Source: Mauremys mutica
Lineage: Eukaryota > Chordata > Testudines > Geoemydidae
Length of the DNA: 64,000 nucleotides
Direction of reading: 5' to 3'
Assembly (NCBI RefSeq): GCF_020497125.1
Contig: NC_059072.1
Location: 278,052,045 to 278,116,044 of the forward strand
In this document: positions 1-8,610 of the stretch, in pieces
Position numbering within the stretch: the first letter of the stretch is position 1
Layout: every line of letters begins with the position of its first letter
Position numbers and translations under genes: made by a program
Notes under the pieces: model-generated
Seen by the model: only the letters and a program-made list of their open reading frames with translations
Told to the model about the DNA's origin: nothing
Database searches by the model: none

Positions 1-186
1 CTTTTAGCCTTGATCCAACAATCACTCACAGCCCTTGCACTGCCCTTTGTTTCAGTTTCTTTCAGGTATCCTGGAGGGTGCAGAGGCTCTCTCTTTAGCC
101 AGTTGAATACCTCATGGAGGGGTCTCCCAGGGGCTTAAATAGACTTTCTCTTGTGGGTGGAGACCCCCTCTCCTCTCCTATGCAAA
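1..186. other. Left flank of the young ERV, probably part of an older repeat
   Basis: No coding signal. This stretch and the stretch right of the ERV (from 6261) read as one interrupted sequence: the target duplication GTCCAG joins ...CTATGCAAA to CTCCAAGATGG.... I recognise the style of the sequence as a dispersed turtle repeat, possibly an old LTR, but this is recollection and not shown here. Confidence 0.4.
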
Positions 187-192
187 GTCCAG
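187..192. repeat. Target-site duplication of ERV, left copy (GTCCAG)
   Basis: GTCCAG lies immediately before the LTR at 193 and again immediately after the other LTR, at 6255-6260. A 6-bp duplication is typical of alpha-, beta- and class II retroviral integration. It shows that the whole 193-6254 block integrated as one unit. Confidence 0.92.
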
Positions 193-517
193 TGTTGCAT
201 CGCAGAGGAGCATGGACAGAGTCTGACAACCCATGTGATCATAAGCAGAGAGTTCTTTATTCATTTCCAGCATGCTCTTATATCCCATTATCGCAAGCAA
301 TCAGACAGTTGCTAATTGGTTAATTAAATATACACAGCCGCAGCTGTAACCCCATCCTAATTAACATCCTACACACCTGTTTGACTTATCATCCTATTTA
401 CAGTTAGCTGGCCGATGAGAGCGCGCCCAAGGCCAGCCCTTTATACACAGTTCCCAGCGTTATCGGCTCGTCCCAGAAGCCTAAACAATCTCAGCATTTC
501 ACATTCTATTCCCAACA
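193..517 (-). repeat. 3' LTR of the ERV (325 bp)
   Basis: Direct copy of 5930-6254 at a constant offset of 5737; I found no difference when reading both through. On the minus strand it runs TGTTGGGAATAG... to ...GATGCAACA. It carries a TATA box at 439-445 and AATAAA at 256-261 (both minus), so U3 is about 200 bp and R-U5 is short. Confidence 0.95.
256..261 (-). terminator. Polyadenylation signal AATAAA in the 3' LTR
   Basis: The plus strand reads TTTATT, which is AATAAA on the transcribed strand. It sits about 65 bp before the end of the LTR. The matching copy in the 5' LTR is at 5993-5998. In a provirus the 3' LTR copy would direct 3'-end formation. Confidence 0.75.
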
Positions 518-533
518 CCTCCCCCCTCTACCC
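518..533 (-). other. Polypurine tract (plus-strand primer site)
   Basis: On the minus strand GGGTAGAGGGGGGAGG abuts the first base (TG) of the 3' LTR. This is the expected position and composition for the retroviral polypurine tract that primes plus-strand DNA. It is intact, in line with recent reverse transcription. Confidence 0.88.
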
Positions 534-2844
534 AAAATCAAAAAGGAGGGGGAAAAAAAAGGGATAAAAACATTAGCAAAACATTTCCAACTTATAACAA
601 CCATAACACCACAATCTATCACAAACCAAAATTAAAACTTTATAAAGCCAACCTATATAACCATGCAATTCTTAACATAACCCCAACAACACCAAACAAA
701 AACAAAGCACAACAAATAAATGGTGTAAATTCTACAGGATTCCCCCCTTCTCTATTGCACACCAACTTGTTGGCAACCTTCTATTACCAGAATCATCCCC
801 TCAGATGTCAGGCGATCAAACTGACACTGAGGGAGGGGGGGTCCTAGAAAAAACACAACATAAACCACATAGAACGCAAAAAACAATTCTGGCCAGAAAA
901 AAAAACAAACAAACACCACAAAACAAAACATAAAACACATAACATAAATTTAACTCTATAAATAAATGCATGGTACATAAAATGCTATGCAGCTAACACC
1001 AATTTTCTTAATATCTAAAAAACAAAACAAAACTACCCCTACTGGGCAAGCAATCATTACCATACAATATACAAATTACCCTTAGTACCATCAGGCAAAA
1101 AAAAGGAAAATTACATCATCAATTAAAATCATTTACAATAATACAATTGCATCCTGACTTACTTCTAAATTCAAAGCTATTCACAGCTTAAGGGTTCTTT
1201 CTAATAACTTCTACTTTTAAACCCCAAAAAATCACCACTTAATATACCCCTTAGCCTAATACAATTACAAATAACATAGCACAATATACAATCTTCAACT
1301 AATACAACAAATTATTTATGACCAAACAATTGCAAACTAATTTCTTTTGCCTAAAATTTATTTACAAACTTTCAAAACACCAAAAACTTTTCTCTTTAGC
1401 ATCTTTACAAAATTCAACTGCTATTCCCTCCAGCAACCACAGAGTTAACTTTGTACTCTGCCTAACATTACTCGCTAGTAGTTTAATTACCTTTTTCTAT
1501 CAACTACACCCTCAAGGTTATCAACCAGTATTCCAAGCTTGTTGTCTGTTGCCCCGCCGCCTGGGCCCGATCCTTTTTTTTCCTCTTCAAGTTCTCTATC
1601 TATTGCATGCCTGCCTGGGCCCGATCACATATTTCCTCTTGCTAAAACCGTATTAGCCCCTACCTTTCTGGTATCTTCTGTGAACAACTATCTGTACTTT
1701 CCCACCGTGGGGGCTACATCAAATATCAAACAATCATACAACTGCCAATAATCAGTACATAATACAGAATTTACAAAGATCTAAAAAGGCTAACAAAAGC
1801 ACTTTACATTTTGGATCACATAAATTCAAAGCCATTCTCCCAAATTACCTAAATTTATGCCTAAATAACACCATAAACTCCCCCCCCCCCTTTGAGAATA
1901 CTAAACAAACCTTTGGGCTTTGTTTTATAAAACTTAAAAAAAAAAAAACAATTAAACTATAAAAAACCGGGGTTAGTAATGGGGGGGGGGGGTAATACCA
2001 TTTACAATCCAATCGGGGGGGGGCAATACATGCTAAAATTTTATCCAAAACACAGGGCGCAGCCTGTAGAATAAACCCCAAAATCCAATCAATACCACTT
2101 TGTTTAGCAGGAGTCCCAAATTTCTTCCTGCCAGTGTACAATTCTTTGTTTCTTCACCAGGGTCAGTTTCTCAATATCCTTTTAGTCAGGAATTTCTGGA
2201 GTGTTTGGCAATATCAACAACGTGAGTGTTTTTTCTTCTGTTCCACCCACCATCGTGGTTCAAGTTCTACAGGGGAAATTATCAGGACATCATCCTATAC
2301 ATTCAGGCAAAGCAAAAATTATCTCAATCAATTAAATCATTCAGGGAGGATCAAACAAAAAGGATCCTGCACAGCTAACAAGCAGTTGTCCTCCAGGGGC
2401 TCAGGGTGTGTACATCTTGTTGCTTTCTCAGTCATTTCCATCCACCATTGCAGCAGTCATCTCTAATACTGACACTGTTGCAGTTTCTTCAGTCCTACTG
2501 TTTGCAGCCTCAAATCCCGAATGAGCGGTGGTAATATCTTGGACTAGTTCAGGAAATAGTTTTCCAGGCACTGCTTCTAAAGGCTTTAAAGTTTCAGCTG
2601 AGGTTTCCATAGATGTTACAATTTCTGCAATGATTTTGTTCTTCAATTGCTGCAGCTGTAACAGGCACAGATTGCTTTTTGAGCCTCAGAGCTTTCAGTA
2701 CTAGGAATGGGTGAGCCAATATCTTCCAGCTGCACTGGAGTTTGAATAAAGTTTATCACCGCTTGCAAGTTCTAATTTTCCAGATTCAAACAAATCTTTT
2801 CCACTTCCGTCCTTAGCTCAAACTTGGTTTCCCCTCGCTGATTG
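534..2844 (-). other. ERV internal region without pol or env
   Basis: Where a complete virus would carry pol and env, this 2.3 kb shows no reverse transcriptase, integrase or envelope motif in any frame. The plus strand is very A/C-rich (T/G-rich on the viral strand), with a C run near 1880-1890 and G runs near 1981-1992 and 2025-2030. A 72-codon minus ORF at 2428-2646 and a 98-codon one at 1845-2141 have no family that I recognise. It could be degraded env, captured sequence or filler keeping RNA length. Confidence 0.7.
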
Positions 2845-3720
2845 TCACTTGAAACTTGTCGCAGTCAGTAGAAATGGTTTGTTTTGCTTCCATAGGCTCC
2901 TCTTCGTGTCCCTTTCCACACACAGGCAGTATTCTTGAGGACACATGTCGCTCTGTAGAGGGGCCCCATTTACAACTGCCCCTGGGCATTCTGATACTAG
3001 GTTAAACGGCGCATCTCCTACATCATTTTGCATGGGGGCCTCAGCTGCAACCGCTTCAGTGGGCCCTGATTCCAAGGTAAACACAGTATCTTCTACCTCT
3101 GTCGTCACAGGTGCCTCAGTTACCCTACTCTGCATTGCATCCCCAATAAAAGCTTCCTGAGTGATCTGCCGCCCATCGGATCCCTGAAGCCGAGCAGTTC
3201 GGGTGGGCTTGCGCAAAGTGATGTCCATAGCAAAGGCAGTTTGGGGAGGGCCAGTGGATCCATACCCTCGAGACCCGCGGTCAATCGGGGTCGATCGGGG
3301 CACACATCCCTTGAAAGGTATTAACTGAGCAAGACGTGTACCAGCAGTTATAGTCATAGGGGGACAGAGGGCACGTACCATTATCCCAATATTCCCCGTA
3401 TGGTCGGCATCAATAAGGCCAGGCAAGACAAAAATACCTTGTTTCGATGTTGACAAATGGCCAATCAAAAGGGCACTCAATCCAAATCCTAATGGGCCAT
3501 CGGTGTTGGAAGGAAGAACTTGAACCTCGTCAGTCTGTAAAACTACATCTGTCGCTGTGGCCAAATCCACTCCGGCACTGCCACGGGTTGCTCCGGTGAG
3601 GTGTTCCAGGCAGCTGGGTTGGCGGGTGGAGGCACTTGTGTCATCGTGCTCCTCCGAGGGGCGCTCCGTGATCCGTTTCCCGGCAGCGGTGTTCCATCCT
3701 TCGTGTAACGCGCCCAACAA
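2845..3720 (-). CDS. dut: Retroviral dUTPase with truncated protease (pro frame)
   Basis: A 291-codon open frame entered from gag by -1 frameshift at 3675-3681. dUTPase hydrolyses dUTP to dUMP and pyrophosphate, limiting uracil in viral DNA. All five dUTPase motifs are visible: GSAGVDL at 47-53, GHLSTSKQGI near 87-96, GLIDADHTG at 101-109, GTRLAQLI at 127-134, and RGSRGYGSTG at 148-157. Motif 3 has His where Tyr is usual; the catalytic Asp remains. After GSTGPPQ the betaretrovirus-like protease start is recognisable to about residue 180, but no D-T/S-G active site follows. The last 110 residues are acidic and Thr/Ala/Pro-rich and match nothing I know. The ATG at 3720 is only the first in the frame; real entry would be by frameshift. 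Confidence 0.88.
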   Translation of the reverse strand: MLGALHEGWNTAAGKRITERPSEEHDDTSASTRQPSCLEHLTGATRGSAGVDLATATDVVLQTDEVQVLPSNTDGPLGFGLSALLIGHLSTSKQGIFVLPGLIDADHTGNIGIMVRALCPPMTITAGTRLAQLIPFKGCVPRSTPIDRGSRGYGSTGPPQTAFAMDITLRKPTRTARLQGSDGRQITQEAFIGDAMQSRVTEAPVTTEVEDTVFTLESGPTEAVAAEAPMQNDVGDAPFNLVSECPGAVVNGAPLQSDMCPQEYCLCVERDTKRSLWKQNKPFLLTATSFK

Positions 3721-4160
3721 TCGGCGGCGCGATGTCCAAACTTATCACATCGTGTGCAAGCGCCAGTTGCAGCTTTAGGTGACACATCAGAGGCCCGCTG
3801 CCCATTTTGCATAGGGCAGTCCCGCCGGAAATGCCTGGGTTTTCCACAACCAAAACAGGGGCCGGCTGGCCGGGTCGGTCTTCTAGCCCCCCGCTGTCGC
3901 CCGAGCAGGGGTTGTAACGCCACGGCCAGTGCAGAGGCCTGTGCCTTAGCATGAATCGCTGCCTTATCCGTCTCCTCAAGCATAGCGGCCCTACCACATG
4001 CCTCAATCATTTCCATCAGGGTCGCAGTCTTGGGCAAGGTGGCTAATATACGGCGGCAAGTGGAATTTGCATTCTGGGTTGCAAGATCAAGTCCAACTGC
4101 AGTTCTGGCCTCTGGCGTCAGATTAGGAGATCTATCAATAGCCTCTCGAAGGCGATCCAA
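3543..4160 (-). pseudogene. gag: gag, capsid C-terminal part and nucleocapsid
   Basis: A 205-codon open stretch. Residues 1-55 are the capsid C-terminal domain (major homology region; the LATQNANSTCRRIL segment is typical of alpha/beta retroviruses). Two CCHC knuckles follow: CFGCGKPRHFRRDC at 102-115 and CTRCDKFGHRAADC at 135-148. They would bind genomic RNA in packaging. The stretch ends in a Pro-rich tail and overlaps the dUTPase frame by about 180 bp, as expected for gag/pro -1 frameshifting. The true reading frame continues upstream but changes frame near 4165-4180, where an apparent 2-bp insertion breaks it, so Gag as a whole is not made. Confidence 0.85.
3675..3681 (-). promoter_or_regulatory. 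-1 ribosomal frameshift slippery site G GGA AAC
   Basis: On the minus strand GGGAAAC occurs in the gag frame (codons CCG GGA AAC) inside the gag/pro overlap. A -1 shift here leads directly into the dUTPase frame. G GGA AAC is an established retroviral gag-pro slippery heptamer (for example in Mason-Pfizer-type betaretroviruses). A GC-rich segment follows that could form the stimulatory structure; I did not fold it. Confidence 0.8.
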
Positions 4161-4242
4161 AAAGGTGTGGAATACGGTTCCGATGGGCCTTGTGTAATTT
4201 TAGCATAGGGAGGGGGTCGGCTTCCCCATCTGGGGCACCGCT

Positions 4243-4654
4243 TTAAAAGGCAGCCAAGGCTAGTTCCTGTGAGTGCTGCAGGATCCGGAGTTCAAGGCGA
4301 GCTTGCAAATGCGGGTCAACAAAAGCGACCGGCTCCCAAAAACATATCAGCAGTGCCACGCGCCGAGGATCACCATCCGGTAAATCCAAATTGCGGGACA
4401 AGAGCCAAGTCAACTCTCTTAGCCCAATCATCTTTCCACAACAATTTCTGTGTAGGTGTAAGAAGCAAGTCAGCTAGCTTAATCGCATCGTACGGACACA
4501 TTGCTTGGCCAGCAAATACCTGTTCAATGATAGACTGTACATACGGATTATCTAGTCCATAAGCCATGATCGATTTCTGTGCCTCACGGATCAACTTCCA
4601 GTCCAAAGGGGCCCACCGTCTATGATTAGGGTGTTGAGGGTCTGGCGTAATCAC
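4243..4654 (-). pseudogene. gag: gag, capsid N-terminal domain (frameshifted)
   Basis: Two overlapping open frames together cover the capsid N-terminal domain. The first, 4654-4370, contains the pattern W-x-PLDWK near its start, VQSII, and the LTPTQKLLWKDDW block that is conserved in alpha/beta-retroviral capsids. The second frame, 4431-4243, continues with DPHLQARLELRIL and SQELALAAF. The switch between frames near 4380-4430 is a frameshift relative to an intact gag. Cytoplasmic particle assembly from this copy is therefore not expected. Confidence 0.8.
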
Positions 4655-4671
4655 CGGAAAGGCCTCAGGTG

Positions 4672-5616
4672 TTAGACCTTCAAGGATGGCTTTCTCTTAA
4701 AACCCCATGCCAGCGCTGTACCGGATCCGGAGGGTCCCCCATTGGAGGGTCCCCGGGGCCAGGCGGGGCGGGGGGGCGAGTCGAAGTGAAAGCACTTGTG
4801 AAGATGCGATCGCGATGATCCAGGTGGAAAACCTTCCAATTGGTCCAACTTGTCACATATATGCTGCAAGCTGTCGACCCTGGCGCTCCATCTCCTCCTA
4901 TTATAGAAGGCATCAGACTGAGTAAACTGAGTAAACTTAGTCAAATCGGGATATGGGTTCGATGGCACATGTTCCACCCGAGCCTCCTCTGTCCCCCCGC
5001 AATCGTGGCACCCCCCAGGCCCCGTTGGACACGGCATGGCTTTGGAGGGGGTGCATACGGCAAGGCTGTCTCCATAGGCTCGGGCGTATCGGGGGTAACG
5101 GGACCGTAGCAGGATCAATCATGTCGGGGCCGATAGCCACATTGGAGGGTAGTGGGGCCGGTAGCAGGGGCAACATCATCCATGGGGAAGGGGTCGGAAG
5201 CCAAAGGTATCACCGTGTCCTCACCACACGAAAAACTCTCTGGCTCCAACCGGCAACACAGAAGCATTCCCGGGCGTTGGGCGGCAAAGCTCAGAAAAGG
5301 GCCGCCTGCACTCCTGCCTCGGCCACGAGAGTTTCTATTATCTCTCCTTCGCCTTATTCCATACTGGACTGACTCAGGGAGAAGGCCTCCTTATCGCCCT
5401 GAGCCACCGACTTCCAAAGCTCGGAGCCTAGCCCTCCCAAACAGTTTTATCAAAAAATTGTACTTGGTTGAACAGAAAGTCCCCTTCCCCGTCCCACACC
5501 GCAGCAGACGGGATAACGTATCAGAGGGGAGCTTTTCTCCCTGCCGCTCCGCGCGATGCGCATCAAATATTCATGCACCGTCCTTTCTTCCGCTGATGCA
5601 GCGGTTCCCATGTTAG
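4672..5616 (-). pseudogene. gag: gag, N-terminal (matrix and linker) region, decayed
   Basis: This lies between the leader repeats and capsid. The clearest open piece is 5118-4672 (148 codons), Pro/Gly/Arg-rich and ending with a basic KRKPSLK stretch, as in the linker before capsid. Upstream, a stretch around 5370-5420 reads LWKSVAQGDKEAF-like on the minus strand, plausible as matrix helix. Stops and frame changes separate the pieces. I could not place a confident start codon. Confidence 0.55.
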
Positions 5617-5638
5617 CTGCTCACCTCTGGGCTGGGGT

Positions 5639-5872
5639 GTGCCTCCTTTTCAGACGCCCCTGCGGCTTTGCCGCTCGACACTGAGCTCAGGTGCGCCCCT
5701 CTTTTTCGGACGCCCTGCGGCTCCTAGCCGCTCGACACTGAACTCAGGTGCGCCCTTCTTTTCGGACGCCCTGCGGCCGCCGCTCAACACTGAGCTCAGG
5801 TGCGCCCCTCTTTTCGGACGCCCTGCGGCTCCTAGCCGCTCGACACTGAGACTCAGGTGCGCCTCCTTTTCT
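5639..5872 (-). repeat. Four tandem ~58-bp repeats in the ERV leader
   Basis: Four imperfect copies contain the common blocks GACGCCCTGCGG, CGCTCGACACTGA and CTCAGGTGCGCC. They lie between the primer site and gag, where packaging signals or internal ribosome entry structures normally sit. Copies differ by small indels (for example CTCCTAGC present in two of four). Each repeat has GC-rich self-complementary pieces, so a series of hairpins in the viral RNA is likely. Confidence 0.85.
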
Positions 5873-5909
5873 TCTTTTCAGTTCAGGCCACCAACACTAT
5901 CCTCGTTCA

Positions 5910-5927
5910 ATCACGTCGGGGTCACCA
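5910..5927 (-). other. Primer binding site, tRNA-Trp type
   Basis: On the minus strand, two bases after the 5' LTR end, the sequence is TGGTGACCCCGACGTGAT. This is 18 of 18 to the tRNA-Trp 3' end as used by avian sarcoma/leukosis alpharetroviruses (established knowledge). Position and spacing match a functional primer site. Confidence 0.9.
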
Positions 5928-5929
5928 TT

Positions 5930-6254
5930 TGTTGCATCGCAGAGGAGCATGGACAGAGTCTGACAACCCATGTGATCATAAGCAGAGAGTTCTTTATTCA
6001 TTTCCAGCATGCTCTTATATCCCATTATCGCAAGCAATCAGACAGTTGCTAATTGGTTAATTAAATATACACAGCCGCAGCTGTAACCCCATCCTAATTA
6101 ACATCCTACACACCTGTTTGACTTATCATCCTATTTACAGTTAGCTGGCCGATGAGAGCGCGCCCAAGGCCAGCCCTTTATACACAGTTCCCAGCGTTAT
6201 CGGCTCGTCCCAGAAGCCTAAACAATCTCAGCATTTCACATTCTATTCCCAACA
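5930..6254 (-). repeat. 5' LTR of the ERV (325 bp)
   Basis: Looks identical to 193-517. It would hold the active promoter of the provirus. It ends directly before the primer binding site on the minus strand and is followed on the plus strand by the second GTCCAG target duplication at 6255-6260. Confidence 0.95.
6176..6182 (-). promoter_or_regulatory. TATA box of the 5' LTR
   Basis: TATAAAG on the minus strand within GTGTATAAAGGGCTGG, about 180 bp upstream of the AATAAA at 5993-5998. This is a plausible RNA polymerase II core promoter for the provirus; the same motif in the 3' LTR is at 439-445. Confidence 0.7.
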
Positions 6255-6260
6255 GTCCAG
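6255..6260. repeat. Target-site duplication of ERV, right copy (GTCCAG)
   Basis: Exact match to 187-192, directly after the last CA of the LTR copy at 5930-6254. Confidence 0.92.
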
Positions 6261-6599
6261 CTCCAAGATGGAGTTTTGGAGTCACTTGGGCAAGTCACAT
6301 GTCCATGCATGACTGAGTTCCTTACCAGCCAAGCCACATTCCTGGGAAAGCCCAGATGTGTATTGGTGTCTCCAAATTCATTGTTGGCTCAAGTGTTTCC
6401 AGATTGGGCACTTACTGAGAATAGTCTTTTCTCAGGAAGCTGACCAACTGCTTCACTACAGCCTACTTAGAATCAAACAAGTATGCAGCCAATATTCATA
6501 ACTTTGAATACAAAAATGATATATGCGTACAAATAGGAGTAATAGATTCAGTAGAACATAATCTTTACAGAGATATGTTACATGGCATACGTAGTATAA
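6261..6599. other. Right flank of ERV, probably older repeat
   Basis: Continuation of the sequence interrupted at 186. No open frame of note. I recall similar wording (the TATGCAGCCAATATTCATAAC area near 6482) in dispersed turtle repeats, but cannot name the family. Confidence 0.35.
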
Positions 6600-6728
6600 A
6601 ACACACACTCACACACATATATATATATATAAATATATATATATATATGTGGCTTTATATAGGCTTTATATATGGGCTTTATATAGGCTTTATGGAAATA
6701 TATATATATATATATTTCCATAAAGCCT
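6600..6728. repeat. CA/TA microsatellite with a perfect 44-bp palindrome
   Basis: CACACACTCACACACA passes into (TA)n. Three GGCTTTATATA-like units follow, then a perfect inverted repeat at 6685-6728 (AGGCTTTATGGAAATA... and its complement) centred at 6706/6707. It could extrude as a cruciform; such TA palindromes are unstable in length. Confidence 0.85.
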
Positions 6729-6734
6729 TACTAA

Positions 6735-7450
6735 CCCAGGATATGGAATATCCTGGTTCATTCCCCCTCTCCCCCCGCACCCTCTTGATGTGGAACAGGA
6801 ATTTAAACTTAGGTTTCCTACCTGTCAGCTGAATTACCCTAAAACTACTGGACTATAGAATCATGCTGACTCTCTGGCTTAATGCATGTTACACTATGTA
6901 CAAATAATGTAATATGCATTAACAGCTTCAATAAGTGAAATTGGGAGAGACCCACACCAGTGTGGTTAGGCCACATTCTGGGTGAGTACCCCAACCACTG
7001 GGCTAAAGGTTATAAAGGAGTCTGTGCTTGCCTCTTGTCCCCCAGCCCTGACTGTCTTGTATAGGTTTAGGCATAGTCTGAGAACACATGGCCTTGGGCC
7101 CTGCAAGTGAGATTGGCAGAGGAACTCCTAATTTGAGGATTCTTCTGGGGGTTAGGCATGAGATGTGAGCTCAGTCTCCTGGACTGAGGCTTTGTGTACA
7201 TCTTCACTTGTAGAAACATAGGTGGCTAGGGAACTTTAAGGCAGCTCCAGACTTAGGTGGTAGCTGAGCAGAGGTATTGAAGATCTCAGAAGTGCCTAAA
7301 TGTAGGACTTAGACACTAAAGAGGCAGTTACAAAGTGAAAGCTAATGGGAGTTGGATGTCTAATGCACTTAGATCTATCTTCATTTTTGGATACCTAAAT
7401 ATCTTTAGTCTTGAGTCCTTACTCAGTTTTTACTCAGGTCTCACTTAAAA
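6735..7450. repeat. Old composite repeat with tRNA-like pieces
   Basis: Around 6790-6860 and 6960-7015 there are degenerate stretches resembling AGCCCAGTGGTT...GGTACTCACC (box A-like, read on minus). Around 7230-7440 there are repeated CTAAGT/TTAGGCAC-style words. A similar mix occurs at 43,320-44,460. This suggests two diverged copies of one old repeat. No gene is visible. Confidence 0.35.
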
Positions 7451-7914
7451 AAACCTCTCATTAACTTGAAGGAAAGTTTTGACTGAGCAGAGACTGACAA
7501 GGACTTGGCCAGTTAGCTAACTAATCTGCACAATACCTCAAAAAGTTTGGAAAGTATTGTTATCCATGTTTCTATGAGACAATATGGGGAAAACAAAACA
7601 AAACAAAACTCTAAATAATTGAGTTATATGGTAATATCTTACATTTCAAAAAGTGACTTTCATCCTAAAGGAACCCAAAGCACTTTACAAACCACATCTA
7701 TGGGATTCCCCGCTAGGGAAACGTAACCACCTTTGTGTTAAATGTGTAACAATATTTGCACAATAGTTTAGGACAGGAAGTGAAAAATAAAACCTGAAAA
7801 ATGTACTTTGAAACTACTGAGGAAAAATTGCCCAAGACTGCAGAGTTACATGGCTACCCTTACGGAAGTGGCATGGATTTTTACCAGACATGGTCAGAGT
7901 CTTATTTTTAAACT
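7451..7914. other. No recognisable feature
   Basis: A short (AAAAC)n tract lies at about 7590-7606. The rest is AT-rich with no open frame or repeat that I can name. Confidence 0.5.
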
Positions 7915-8110
7915 TCATTCATAGATTCCAAGGCTAGAAGGATCACTGTGATCATCTAGTCTGACCTCCTGTATAACACATGCCTGTCCCTTAACCATAT
8001 GTTTGATTACTGCCCAAAGGGAAGATCTCCATCCACTGAATTATCAGCATCTGTTTATTCCATGTACTCATAAAAATACTGACCCAGCTTTTCTTATATG
8101 ACCTGTTGAT
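7915..8110 (-). mobile_element. CR1 LINE 3'-end fragment
   Basis: Contains the CR1 3' signature read here in reverse: CATAGATTCCAAGGCTAGAAGG... followed by GATCATCTAGTCTGACCTCC. Only the 3' untranslated tail remains (5'-truncated), with moderate divergence. Confidence 0.75.
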
Positions 8111-8189
8111 ATCACTTTGGGATGCTAAGTAAAGAAATGTGTGTAAATGGGGTCTGAATGAGCTCTCCCCTGATATCTAGTGATAAGCT

Positions 8190-8610
8190 AGGGAAAAAGA
8201 TTTCAGGAGCAGACCTGTTTGCATAGTCATGACTACTCTGCCTAGGTCTGTAGCTGATGGAATTGTTTTACCAAAATGATCAGTTTTGGATGGTTTTGGG
8301 TTACATATCACTCTAGTATTTGAATGCAGGGAGAATGAAATGTTGTTATCCTTATTGTATAAGTAGAGGGCAGCAGAACTTGTCCTGATTGAGGGGTCAC
8401 CCTAAAATAAACTTCACTTGCTAAGAAGGTGGTAGAGATGCCAAATCCTAGTGAAGATGAAAGTTGGTTGGGGACAGATGTTTCTATTTGGTGATGTGGA
8501 TTCTGCCTAAAGAGTCCTAGGTATCATTTGATCTGTCCCTTTCCAGTGTTTAATGACAGAGCTGATTAGACTCAATCAAGAGTCCTTGTTTTCACCTGGT
8601 AATTCCAAGA
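8190..8610. repeat. Unclassified dispersed repeat, copy A
   Basis: Aligns by eye, with gaps, to 45,250-45,920. Shared blocks include CAGGAGCAGACC, AATGAAATGTT, GCCAAATCC.AGTGAA, GACAGATGTT/CACAGGTGTT, and GA.TAGGCTCA/GATTAGACTCA. No coding potential or termini identified, so the class is unknown. Confidence 0.6.

Larger units (their letters stand above)
193..6254 (-). mobile_element. Young non-autonomous endogenous retrovirus (alpha/beta-like, gag-dUTPase only)
   Basis: A 6.06-kb provirus on the minus strand. In transcription order it has: 5' LTR (5930-6254), tRNA-Trp primer site (5910-5927), tandem-repeat leader (5639-5872), decayed gag (about 5616-3543), dUTPase and a protease stump (to 2845), about 2.3 kb without recognisable genes, polypurine tract (518-533) and 3' LTR (193-517). 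The LTRs look identical by eye and start TG and end CA. Reverse transcriptase, integrase and env are not visible, so it must have been copied by another virus's enzymes. Gag frameshifts alongside identical LTRs fit a defective genome that was mobilised recently. Class assignment (alpha/beta) comes from the primer site, dUTPase, slippery site and 6-bp duplication. Confidence 0.93.

Noticed and set aside
5152..5616. 154-codon plus-strand open frame opposite gag
   Set aside because: Antisense to GC-rich ERV gag/leader; Pro/Arg/Ser-rich shadow with no family.
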